NCBI GenBank assembly: GCA_030626405.1
Contig: DAOUPA010000012.1
Coordinates: 1-32,872, forward strand
Direction: 5' to 3'
Source of the DNA: Planctomicrobium sp.
Lineage (GTDB): Bacteria > Planctomycetota > Planctomycetia > Planctomycetales > Planctomycetaceae
Length of the DNA stretch: 32,872 nucleotides
Both the position numbers and the translations under genes were made by a program. Under the pieces are notes generated by a model. That model worked only from the letters and a program-made list of their open reading frames with translations. It did no database searches and was not told the origin of the DNA. Positions 1-8,110 of this stretch are shown piece after piece. How positions within the stretch are numbered: the stretch's first letter is position 1; each line of letters starts with the position of its first letter.

Positions 1-1988
1 CGGTCGATGTTGGGCGTCTTTGCCTGAGGATGTCCATCGAGACAGCCGACCCAGTCATTCAGGTCATCGACGGCAAGAAACAACACATTTGGCTGCTTGA
101 TTGCCGCACCACGACGGGGGGGAGTGTGTTCGGTGCCTTTTGTTTTCTTTTTCAGCTTTTCACTCGCGGCCACATATTCCATGATCTTCACGAACGACAT
201 GCCGCGATTTTTCATGTTCGGGTGAAGCTGGTGTTTCTCTTTCCACAATGTACCGATTCGGCCCAGTTGCTCGGGCGACATCGGGGCCATTCGTTTATCG
301 ACGTAATCCTGGTGCGTCGCGACACTGTATTCTACCGGAAGATTCGTGGCTTCGATCCTGGTCAATAGTTTTTCGAGGTCGGCATCTTCTGGCTGGGGCT
401 TGGGGGTTGGCTTTGTCGCGGAGGATGCGATTGGTTTGTACGGTCCCCATTCGGGTGCTTCCTTCAGCACGCCAGCGTTAATCGCAAGCACCTGTTCTTT
501 CAAGCGATTGGTCACTTGGGGTAACAGTTCGGCGATGTTCTGTTTCTGGTTTGGATCGGTCGACAAGTCGTAAAGTTCGAATCTCGATATGCCGCCCGAG
601 CCTTCTTTGATGAGCGGGATCCACGCTTCCTGGAACGTATTCAGCGTGACAAACTTGCCACGCAGGCGATTCCATTCAGGAGTTTTGATTTCGCTGTTAT
701 ATGCTTTGTGCCAAAGCTCGGACTGCGTCAACTTGCGGTCGTGTTTCTTCTCGAGAATGACTCTCATCTCATCCATGACTGCTCGAATTGTGTCTTGGTC
801 CTTGGGGTACTCCGTCTTTCGGGAACCGACCAGCGAGTACTTGCCTTCGCGAATCACGACAATCGGTTGACTTGTTGGCGAATGCCAGGTGAGCGGTTGG
901 TGACGTTTGAATTCCGCAGGCTTGCCAGCTAGCAGGGGAGAAAGATCAGCTCCGTCGAGGTGCACCCCCTTTGGTTTGTCGATCCCCACTAAACCACAAA
1001 TCGTTGGCAAGAGGTCAACGGCGCCTGCGGGTGTCTCTTCAACCCGACCACCCTTGATGCGTTTTGGCCAGGAAATGATTCCGGGCGTGCGAATCCCACC
1101 TTCAAACAGCGACCCTTTGTTACCCCGCAAACCACCGTTTCGATCTGGCCGGTAACTTCCGTGGTCGGAGGTGTAAATGAAGATCGTGTTTTCAAGCGAA
1201 CCGACTTCTTCCAGCTTTTTTACTAGTCGATCGATGGCGCGGTCAGTGTTGTCGATGGTGCCGGAATAGATCGCGGCAGGATCGTTGAGATCACCGTACT
1301 GCGAAACGATGTCATCAGGAGCCGCGAGGGGAGCATGCGGTTCGTGAAACCAAATATTGAGAAAGAACGGCTTCTCGGCATCACGCTTTTCATCCAGCCA
1401 GGTGATCGCTTCATCCACGACAAGATGGCAGGCATAGCCCTCCATCTCCCCGATTCGTTCCCGATTTCGCCAGAAGTTGCTTGGGTTGCGATGACTTGGC
1501 GCGGCGTTCAAGTCGGTCGCGAACCAATAATCGAATCCGTGTTCGTCGATCCACGGTTTCTTCATCCCACGAAACGGTGTTCCCAGATGCCACTTGCCGA
1601 GATGAACGGTGTCGTAACCGTTCTCTTTCAAATGCTCGGCGATTGTCACCTCGCTTTTTTGAAGGTGCATGTTATGAATGTGGTCCTGAATGACCGTGTA
1701 GACCCCCGTCCTCAAGTGATGACGCCCTGTGAGTAGTGTAGCTCGCGCTGGCGAGCAAACCGGAGCTCCCGAATGGAAGTCAGTGAAGCGGACGCCTTTC
1801 GCAGCCAAGTCGTCCAGCGCTGGCGTCTTCACCGGTCCACCGTCACAGCCGATGTCCTTCGAGCCAAGATCATCGGCAAGCAGCAGGACGACATTCGGCC
1901 GTTCGTCCGCAACCAGACTGGCTGTAGAAGTGACAATGAACACAAACGCAGAGAAAACGATTGTGTCAATCAATCTCCGACAAGTCAT
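1..1988 (-). CDS. Tandem double sulfatase, secreted (partial, runs off left edge)
   Basis: Reading the minus strand from the ATG at 1988 gives 662 open codons to the window edge with no stop. Residues 1-27 form a signal peptide. Residues 31-~520 are an alkaline-phosphatase-fold sulfatase of the arylsulfatase A type, starting PNVVLLLADD. The formylglycine site is C78-S-P-A-R followed by LLTGR, and HLGKWHLG and a TSDHG metal/substrate motif are present. A polar, Pro/Lys-rich stretch follows. From about residue 633 a second sulfatase N-terminus begins in frame (NVLFLAVDDLNDWVG, iduronate-2-sulfatase style) with no signal peptide of its own. The protein therefore looks like two sulfatases in one chain, though the second is cut after about 30 residues here. 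It should hydrolyse sulfate esters outside the cytoplasm. It lies 25 bp downstream of the 2014-2196 gene, last in the visible minus-strand operon. Confidence 0.9.
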   Translation of the reverse strand, partial: MTCRRLIDTIVFSAFVFIVTSTASLVADERPNVVLLLADDLGSKDIGCDGGPVKTPALDDLAAKGVRFTDFHSGAPVCSPARATLLTGRHHLRTGVYTVIQDHIHNMHLQKSEVTIAEHLKENGYDTVHLGKWHLGTPFRGMKKPWIDEHGFDYWFATDLNAAPSHRNPSNFWRNRERIGEMEGYACHLVVDEAITWLDEKRDAEKPFFLNIWFHEPHAPLAAPDDIVSQYGDLNDPAAIYSGTIDNTDRAIDRLVKKLEEVGSLENTIFIYTSDHGSYRPDRNGGLRGNKGSLFEGGIRTPGIISWPKRIKGGRVEETPAGAVDLLPTICGLVGIDKPKGVHLDGADLSPLLAGKPAEFKRHQPLTWHSPTSQPIVVIREGKYSLVGSRKTEYPKDQDTIRAVMDEMRVILEKKHDRKLTQSELWHKAYNSEIKTPEWNRLRGKFVTLNTFQEAWIPLIKEGSGGISRFELYDLSTDPNQKQNIAELLPQVTNRLKEQVLAINAGVLKEAPEWGPYKPIASSATKPTPKPQPEDADLEKLLTRIEATNLPVEYSVATHQDYVDKRMAPMSPEQLGRIGTLWKEKHQLHPNMKNRGMSFVKIMEYVAASEKLKKKTKGTEHTPPRRGAAIKQPNVLFLAVDDLNDWVGCLDGHPQAKTPNID

Positions 1989-2013
1989 CCAACGAACTCC
2001 AAATAGCAAGTGA

Positions 2014-2196
2014 TCATTTTGCATCAATCGTTCTGACAACGCGGAAACCGACCAGATATTCAGGTCGGTAACCTGGTCGTCCGTAGCTTAGTCGGGTGGC
2101 GAAACGGGTATTGGCCATCGCTTCGGCGTCAACCTGACCACCGAATAGAAGAAGTGCCAAACTGAATCCGGCAAGTGATATTAGACGTTGTTTCAT
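2014..2196 (-). CDS. 60-residue secreted peptide: signal peptide fused to the C-terminal end of an FGE-like domain (probable deletion relic)
   Basis: The ATG (2196-2194) overlaps the TGA of the upstream PQQ gene in an ATGA junction, so it could be translated by coupling. Residues 1-24 are a typical signal peptide ending VDA. The remaining 36 residues (EAMANTR ... GFRVV) match the C-terminus of the FGE-like lipoprotein encoded at 7067-8107. At DNA level 2035-2128 matches 7094-7187 at 84 of 94 positions by hand alignment, and similarity stops sharply where the signal peptide begins. The simplest reading is an internal in-frame deletion in an FGE-like paralogue. It keeps an open frame and its place in the operon, so it may still be made. 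Function unknown; on its own the fragment cannot form an FGE fold. Confidence 0.6.
   Translation of the reverse strand: MKQRLISLAGFSLALLLFGGQVDAEAMANTRFATRLSYGRPGYRPEYLVGFRVVRTIDAK
2035..2128 (-). repeat. Direct repeat copy A (FGE-like C-terminus)
   Basis: This 94-bp stretch is about 89 percent identical (84 of 94, counted by hand) to 7094-7187, in the same orientation. It encodes the terminal part of the FGE-like fold in both places. It marks either a partial duplication or the remains of a deleted paralogue. Confidence 0.85.
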
Positions 2197-3575
2197 CGAG
2201 TTTTCTCCTCGATGTTTGCCTTCTTTTCCCCTGAGTCTCCGTCAGGAACTCGATTATCAAGACAGTAGAGTGATTTCCGACCGCGAAGAAATAGCTGCCG
2301 CCCTACAATCGCCGGTGAGGCGTTGAATTCGTCGTCCAGCTTGTTTGTCGCCAGGACTTGCAACTCGTTGGAACGTTTGAGGACAACCGTCACGCCATCG
2401 CGGCCGGTGAAGTAAACGCGTCCGTCCGCGCCGACGGGTGACGAGTAAATGTTTGATAGTCCTGGAATCCGGCTGCGTTTCAGTAGCGTCTCGCCAGTTC
2501 GCGAATCGACGACCGTCAAAATCGCCTGGTTCGACTGTGTGAAGAACAGCATCTTGTCGTAAAGCACCGGAGAGGGGACGTAAGGTGTGCCCTTGTCTTT
2601 TGACCACACAATTTTGTCGGAATTCGAAATGTCACCCCGAGCGTTCAGCGGCAAAGCAAGTAGTGAGTAGCCCTCGTAACCGCTCATACAGACCACGACG
2701 TCGCCATCAATGATCGGGCACGGAGTGACGTTGCCGGTCAAACCACTACACTGCCAGATAATGTCGCCATCATTCAAATCGTAGCTGCGAACCATGTTTG
2801 AGGCGGTTGTGATGACCTGCGTTTTACCGCTGTGTTCGATGACTCTTGGAGTTGCCCAGGCGTTCGGTTCGTCGCGATCTTTCTTCCACAGTGTTTCGCC
2901 AGATTTTGCATCGAGCACTTCAATGCTCGATTGGCGTGCGTGGTCGCGGACGATAACCAACTTCCCATCGTGAAGAACCGGCGAGCAGCCATCACCGAGG
3001 CTGGCTCCTACATAGGACTTGCCCAGGTCACGTTCCCAGAGTTTCTTTCCATTCAGGTCATAGCAAAATAATCCCGCGGACCCGAACCAGCAGTAAAGCC
3101 GCTCACCATCGGTTGTTGGTGATGCGGAAGCGAAGTTGTTGTCTCTGTGATGGCCTTCGTGTGGAATTTTCTCAGTCGCCATACGTCGCCACAACTCTTT
3201 GCCGTTTTCGCGATCCAAACACAGGACGACGAATTGATAGGCTGTATTCGGATGTGTGATTCCAAAAACTCGCTTCGGTTGGTCTTCCGGTTTGGGAAGA
3301 GACGGATCAATCTTCCCGGTGTTGATCGCTGTCAACAGAAAGACTTTACGGCCCCAAACGATTGGCGTGGAACTGCCGTTTCCATCGATAGCAACTTTCC
3401 ACTTAATGTTCTTCTCTTCGCTCCACTGAAGCGGCGGTTTCGCCGTCCGGGAAACCCCATTGGCCTCCGGACCTCGCCATTGATGCCAGTTGTTCGCATC
3501 ATCCTCAGCAACAAGCTGCGAGATCGTGAACAGCGAACATACGAACAGCAGGGTAGTACAGTGTTGAATTCTCAT
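2193..3575 (-). CDS. Secreted PQQ-type beta-propeller protein
   Basis: 460 residues with a signal peptide (about 1-23, ending LVAE) followed by the WHQWRGP opening typical of planctomycete PQQ-like repeat proteins. The rest carries propeller-blade repeats such as GKKLWERDLG, SGETLWKKDRD and NDGDIIWQCSG. The family is BamB-like or quinoprotein-dehydrogenase-like. No dehydrogenase catalytic residues or haem motif can be pointed to, so an enzymatic role is not supported and a periplasmic binding or scaffold role is as likely. The gene starts 56 bp after the cytochrome/ankyrin gene and its TGA overlaps the start of the 60-residue peptide gene. No clear Shine-Dalgarno is visible before the ATG at 3575. 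Confidence 0.88.
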   Translation of the reverse strand: MRIQHCTTLLFVCSLFTISQLVAEDDANNWHQWRGPEANGVSRTAKPPLQWSEEKNIKWKVAIDGNGSSTPIVWGRKVFLLTAINTGKIDPSLPKPEDQPKRVFGITHPNTAYQFVVLCLDRENGKELWRRMATEKIPHEGHHRDNNFASASPTTDGERLYCWFGSAGLFCYDLNGKKLWERDLGKSYVGASLGDGCSPVLHDGKLVIVRDHARQSSIEVLDAKSGETLWKKDRDEPNAWATPRVIEHSGKTQVITTASNMVRSYDLNDGDIIWQCSGLTGNVTPCPIIDGDVVVCMSGYEGYSLLALPLNARGDISNSDKIVWSKDKGTPYVPSPVLYDKMLFFTQSNQAILTVVDSRTGETLLKRSRIPGLSNIYSSPVGADGRVYFTGRDGVTVVLKRSNELQVLATNKLDDEFNASPAIVGRQLFLRGRKSLYCLDNRVPDGDSGEKKANIEEKTR

Positions 3576-3631
3576 TTTTGTTCCAATGTCAATGTCTGCG
3601 TGGTTGTCACCTGGATTCTTGCTAATGTCTC

Positions 3632-6600
3632 TTACTCTTCAGGCTTTGATTTCGAAGAGTGCTCCCGAAGTAGCTTGGCGATCTGCGGACGTTCCTGTTC
3701 GATACGTTTCAGGTCCAAATTGAGGCCAACTGCGTTTCCAATCCCGGTGTAAAACTCCGCAAGTTGTTGATTCCAAGGCGATGAGACCGCGTCGATTGAT
3801 GTTTCCCCGCGATGATTTTTGGAGAGAGGAGAGGCACCCTGCTCTAGAAGCAACTTGACAATCTCAGTTCGACACATGAAGGCCGCAACAAGCAGCGGTG
3901 AGTTTCCGTCCTTGTTGGTCGCCTTGATGTTTGCGCCACGTTGAATCAAATACTTTACGATTTCGAGACGCCCATGAAGTGCTGCATCGCTGAGTGGAAG
4001 CGCTCCTGCTGAACTTCGGGCATTGATCCGTGCACCGATCCCGAGGACTTCCTTGATCTCTTTCAAATTGCCATCCGCGATTGCGCTGGCAAGTACCTCG
4101 TTCGTGCCGAGACGTGCTCGATTTCTACGACTCCTCAATTCGACAGCAGCCTTTGCATTTTCTGTGACGTGGAAAATGAAGTCATTACTGAAGAGACCAT
4201 CTGGATTCTGGATTTGCAGTAAGTGCATGCCGATCGAAGGTGATTCTGACAACTTCACTGCGACTTTTTCGCCATCTTCGACACTCACCGTACCGGACAC
4301 CCTTCTGCCATCGACGATCACGTTTGCGGACTCGTCAATATGTCGACCGCTGATCACCATGCTGTCGTTACCTTCATGCAGAATTGGAAATTCCTGGTGT
4401 CCTCGTTGCTGTTCTATCGGTCCCAAAGTCCATATCGCAGGTTGCGGGTTGTCGACGTCCGCCTTGGTTCCATGACGCCCTGAGAAAGTGCCAACGAATT
4501 CTCCTTTCGCAGCAAGCGAAACCAACTCTTCCCTAGTGAATGCTTTACGGTCTCCAAATTTGTTGACGTATCTCCCGCCCTGGAATTTTGGATCAAACTG
4601 CAATGCCATGGAGTTGGGAGAGTCACCAAGAAACACACCTTCTCCCTCGAGTACAATTGCACCTTCACTGGCGGAAAGCTCTAAAGCATTCAACAGATTG
4701 GTTGTCACTTCATCTTCAGCAGACGCAGCATTAAGTGTCACCTGACGGGCGAATGACCCCGAGACTCCTGTACTCCCTTCCAAAACCATCTCCCAGACCG
4801 GGTCGAATCGACGACGACCGGCCCACGAGAATTGCCAGATACTTCGTTCAGGCTGCCCACGTTCGGCGACTCTTCGATAGAAATCGAAATCAATAATGTT
4901 CAGCCGTCCCTGTGGCAGGATTAGAAAGCGATCATAGGCGCCTCTCCATGTGGGTGCGTCCATCCCGGTTCCTGGCGTATTGGTACTCACCAGAAACGGC
5001 ATTCGGTGACAGTCTCCACAGACATTGGGACGAGGCTTGCTGGGATCGAGATCACCATCAATATGAAACAGTTTGAAACCCTCTTTTGCCTCGCTGGAAA
5101 CGACGTTGGTGTAAGCACGACGTTGTGCTGGTGGATAAGGCACACTGAGGAGAAACGTTGCCATGTCGTCACGTTCAGCAGCCGACAACACACCGGACTT
5201 CCCTTCATCATTGACTGTTTTGTCCCCGTCCAGAAGCATGGTCGCTGCGAGACCACCGTCGATCACATCTCGCGTACTGCTTGCAGGGTCGTCAATACTG
5301 CTATTTGGAGGAACTGATCCATGAATATTTGCACTGTTGTTTCCACCGTACGGATCACCAGGAATGCCGTCCCAGTGGAAAGGTGCGGTATCTCTCAGAC
5401 CGCGAATCGGCATCGTTGATCGAGGCATGATTTGATCGCCGCCAGAAACAATTGGAGTCTTGATCACCCAGAGCAGTTGATCTGTGTGACCATCGGGATG
5501 ACAACTCGCGCATGAAAAAGTTCCAGTCGTCGATGCGTCAGCGTCGTTGAACCACGTACGTCCAAGTTTCACCTGCTTGTGAGTGGGATCGTGCAGGCGA
5601 ACGAACCCGTCTACCTGAAGATTTGCTGGATCAGAGAGATCGATAACAGAAACAGTATTAGCAACCGCATTGAGAACCCAAGCCTGTGACATCTTACCAC
5701 TCTCCGTATTCTCCAGTGCGATCCCTCGAGGAACTGCGCCGACAGGAATGCGTCCCAGCACGTCCCCGCTCGTTGCATCAACGGTAAACAGCTTGTCCGA
5801 CCCCGCTGCTGAAACCACTAACGTTGAATCATCATCACTGATTTGAATCGCAAACGGTGTTGCCAGTGCCTGACCTTTCTCCGGTTGCTCTGGTGGTAAC
5901 GGCTCGAGGTTGATGAACGTCGGCTTCTCGACTGAGCCATCTTTGAATCTGACGGTCGTGATTTGGTTTAGAAAAGCACGATTCTCCAGCTCTTTTAAAC
6001 TATGCTTCTTTGAGCCAGCTCGTCCGTTGACATCATTCCGAGCATCGGTCTGAGCGATAAAAACACGGCCCTTTGAATCGACCGTCATCCCATACAATAA
6101 AGTGCCGAGCGAATCGACAGTTTCGACGAGTTTGTCCGTTTTTGTGTCGAAAACGAAGAGGTCACGATCAGGAACTTCAGGATGTTTGACGATATCTGTG
6201 ACGTGTCCCAGCGACAAAACATTGTTGACCTGAATCGAGTGCTCCCAGGCATCGAAGGTCACCAACTCGCCGTCGATCTTCTCGCGATTGCCTCCAGAGA
6301 GTTGCGTCTTGTTATTTGACTCAAAGGGAATAACGTAAAGGCGATCACCTCGAACCGTAATGGCTCGCGGGTCTTGAGCGTTGATGCGGAGCCTCTTGGT
6401 GATCTCGCGTGATGCCACGTTGATGACAGCAATTTCGTTTTCAGAAGATAGTGCGACGTATGCTTTGTCATTACTAGCGAAGGCAATTCCCACAGGTTCA
6501 TCAAACCGAGTCGCTTGTGTCTGGGAATCAAATTCCTGGACCGTCGCAATGACTTGCAGGTAAGTTGTACTCTCCGGATTGGAATCAATCACACTCACCG

Positions 6601-6970
6601 AATCCGAGATATGATTCGAAACCCAGACTTCATTGCCATCTGGACGGACGGCAATGCTGACCGGGTCGATACCAACGTGAATGCGGGATCGGACTTTCCG
6701 AGTTGTAGAGTCGATCACATCAACCGTGTCAGATGGCGTGTTCACGACGAAGACTTTTCCATCACTGATGGCGATTGGCGACGCGTGCGGACTCATGAAC
6801 GAGGGATGCCCGACAGTGACCGGCTTCTGAGGAGTTTCTGTGACCGTTCTGGTTATCGACGGTTCACCAACACTCGCCGCAGGTACTGGTTGTTCCCGAT
6901 CTTGGGCGAAGCTGTAGCAAAGGAGAAGGGTACAGACCAATGCAACTGTGAGTATTCGTTTGGTTTTCAT
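3632..6970 (-). CDS. Secreted YVTN beta-propeller / two-CxxCH cytochrome-like / ankyrin protein
   Basis: 1112 residues. A signal peptide covers about 1-22. Residues ~60-450 hold YVTN-type seven-bladed propeller repeats (for example NTPSDTVDVIDS, VSNHISDSVSVIDS, NAVANTVSVIDLSD). Two haem c attachment motifs follow, C487-A-S-C-H and C651-G-D-C-H, in a region resembling di-haem peroxidase / MauG-type planctomycete proteins. Residues ~860-935 look like an IPT/TIG-type beta sandwich (NPDGLFSNDFIFHV). Residues ~955-1060 are ankyrin repeats (ADGNLKEIKEVLGIGARINA, then HGRLEIVKYLIQRGANI). The likely location is outside the inner membrane with covalently bound haem. Substrate is unknown; electron transfer or oxidation is inferred from the haem motifs only. 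It lies between the FGE-like lipoprotein gene (96 bp upstream) and the PQQ gene (56 bp downstream). Confidence 0.85.
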   Translation of the reverse strand: MKTKRILTVALVCTLLLCYSFAQDREQPVPAASVGEPSITRTVTETPQKPVTVGHPSFMSPHASPIAISDGKVFVVNTPSDTVDVIDSTTRKVRSRIHVGIDPVSIAVRPDGNEVWVSNHISDSVSVIDSNPESTTYLQVIATVQEFDSQTQATRFDEPVGIAFASNDKAYVALSSENEIAVINVASREITKRLRINAQDPRAITVRGDRLYVIPFESNNKTQLSGGNREKIDGELVTFDAWEHSIQVNNVLSLGHVTDIVKHPEVPDRDLFVFDTKTDKLVETVDSLGTLLYGMTVDSKGRVFIAQTDARNDVNGRAGSKKHSLKELENRAFLNQITTVRFKDGSVEKPTFINLEPLPPEQPEKGQALATPFAIQISDDDSTLVVSAAGSDKLFTVDATSGDVLGRIPVGAVPRGIALENTESGKMSQAWVLNAVANTVSVIDLSDPANLQVDGFVRLHDPTHKQVKLGRTWFNDADASTTGTFSCASCHPDGHTDQLLWVIKTPIVSGGDQIMPRSTMPIRGLRDTAPFHWDGIPGDPYGGNNSANIHGSVPPNSSIDDPASSTRDVIDGGLAATMLLDGDKTVNDEGKSGVLSAAERDDMATFLLSVPYPPAQRRAYTNVVSSEAKEGFKLFHIDGDLDPSKPRPNVCGDCHRMPFLVSTNTPGTGMDAPTWRGAYDRFLILPQGRLNIIDFDFYRRVAERGQPERSIWQFSWAGRRRFDPVWEMVLEGSTGVSGSFARQVTLNAASAEDEVTTNLLNALELSASEGAIVLEGEGVFLGDSPNSMALQFDPKFQGGRYVNKFGDRKAFTREELVSLAAKGEFVGTFSGRHGTKADVDNPQPAIWTLGPIEQQRGHQEFPILHEGNDSMVISGRHIDESANVIVDGRRVSGTVSVEDGEKVAVKLSESPSIGMHLLQIQNPDGLFSNDFIFHVTENAKAAVELRSRRNRARLGTNEVLASAIADGNLKEIKEVLGIGARINARSSAGALPLSDAALHGRLEIVKYLIQRGANIKATNKDGNSPLLVAAFMCRTEIVKLLLEQGASPLSKNHRGETSIDAVSSPWNQQLAEFYTGIGNAVGLNLDLKRIEQERPQIAKLLREHSSKSKPEE

Positions 6971-7066
6971 TGATTGATCTCTGAGTTGTTATTTCTGGAT
7001 CAGAAAGTACTCTCCGGCGACAGCTACTAGATGAAATCTCCAGAGCTGGTCGCGAATAAATCCGTT

Positions 7067-8107
7067 TCAATGATCGCCTGCCTTGAAGTTTTTGACGACG
7101 CGGAAACCAACCAGGTATTCAGGCCTGTAACCTGGTCGTCCGTAGCTCAGGCGGGAGGTGGAACGGGTATTGGCCATCGCTTCGGCGAATGAGCCTCCAC
7201 GCCAGACTCGGAACCTGCCTTTCTTCGGTCCTGTTGGATCAACAGCTTCCTTCTGTTTTCCGTTGTACGGGGCATACCAGTCCTGGCACCATTCCCATGC
7301 ATTGCCATGCATATCGTACAGGCCCCATGCGTTAGGAAGTTTTTGTCCAACACGATGAGCGTATTGCCCGCCGTCTTTGTAAGCATTGGCGTCGTACCAT
7401 GCGTATTCCGTCAACTCTCCACCATTGTCTCCGAAGCTGTAAGTCGAAGCCGTTCCTGCACGGCAGGCATATTCCCATTCCGCTTCGGTGGGCAATCGGT
7501 ATTCATCGTTTTCCTGCTCGCTTAATTTTTTGCAGAACTCGACGGCATCGTTCCAAGACACATAAGTCGCTGCATAGTTGGAACCTTCCTGAACAAGTGG
7601 CTTCCCCTTCCATGGGGAACTTCCCATTACTTGTTCGTATTGCTGCTGTGTGATTTCGCAGACACTCAGGTAATAAGGTTTGGAAATTTTCACAAGATGT
7701 TGCGGAGTGTCCGGTCCCCCTTTCTTCTGCTTGTCTTCTTCGACTTGCCGCTTGACGTGTTTCATCAAATCTTCTTTGGTGAATTCCTCAGCCTCGATCT
7801 TCTTTTGAACGTCTGGGTCTTGCATCAGCTTCTCAAACCGCTTCTCCACCGGCTCATCGTTGATGGCTGTCCCCATCAGAAATTCCCCTGCAGGAATTGG
7901 CACGAGTACCATCTCAACACTGTTGATGATCGGATCGCCCAACGCCAATTGATCAGAGGTCATCGTTTTCTTCACTCCCGCCACGTCAGGCAAGCTGGAA
8001 CCACAGCCCGACATTGTGAAGAACAGCAGGGAAATAAAACCGGCTGCGGAGAACGAGGATTTGTTTCTGTTGGGAGCAGCGGCAGAACTTTGCACACAAG
8101 TTAACAT
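7067..8107 (-). CDS. FGE/SUMF1-fold lipoprotein lacking the catalytic cysteines
   Basis: 346 residues. A hydrophobic leader ends in a lipobox-like MSG-C35, suggesting a lipoprotein. Residues ~65-340 are a formylglycine-generating-enzyme (SUMF1/FGE-sulfatase) domain: MVLVPIPAGEFLMGT, YRLPTEAEWEYACRAGT, NAWGLYDMHGNAWEWCQDW, VWRGGSF, and terminal YLVGFRVVK. True FGEs have two copper-binding cysteines just after the GGS motif (human C336 and C341). Here that stretch reads GGSFAEAMANTR, so both are replaced. The protein is therefore probably not an active sulfatase-maturing enzyme. It may be a binding or structural member of the C-type-lectin-like fold superfamily, or act on something else. It starts 3 bp after the repeat protein gene and sits in an operon that ends in a sulfatase. 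Confidence 0.88.
   Translation of the reverse strand: MLTCVQSSAAAPNRNKSSFSAAGFISLLFFTMSGCGSSLPDVAGVKKTMTSDQLALGDPIINSVEMVLVPIPAGEFLMGTAINDEPVEKRFEKLMQDPDVQKKIEAEEFTKEDLMKHVKRQVEEDKQKKGGPDTPQHLVKISKPYYLSVCEITQQQYEQVMGSSPWKGKPLVQEGSNYAATYVSWNDAVEFCKKLSEQENDEYRLPTEAEWEYACRAGTASTYSFGDNGGELTEYAWYDANAYKDGGQYAHRVGQKLPNAWGLYDMHGNAWEWCQDWYAPYNGKQKEAVDPTGPKKGRFRVWRGGSFAEAMANTRSTSRLSYGRPGYRPEYLVGFRVVKNFKAGDH
7094..7187 (-). repeat. Direct repeat copy B (FGE-like C-terminus)
   Basis: The counterpart of 2035-2128 inside the intact FGE-like gene. The two copies share 84 of 94 bases in the same orientation. Confidence 0.85.
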
Positions 8108-8110
8108 TAC

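Noticed and set aside
7067-8107. Active sulfatase-maturing enzyme (FGE)
   Set aside because: Both catalytic cysteine positions after GGS are replaced, so only the fold is supported.
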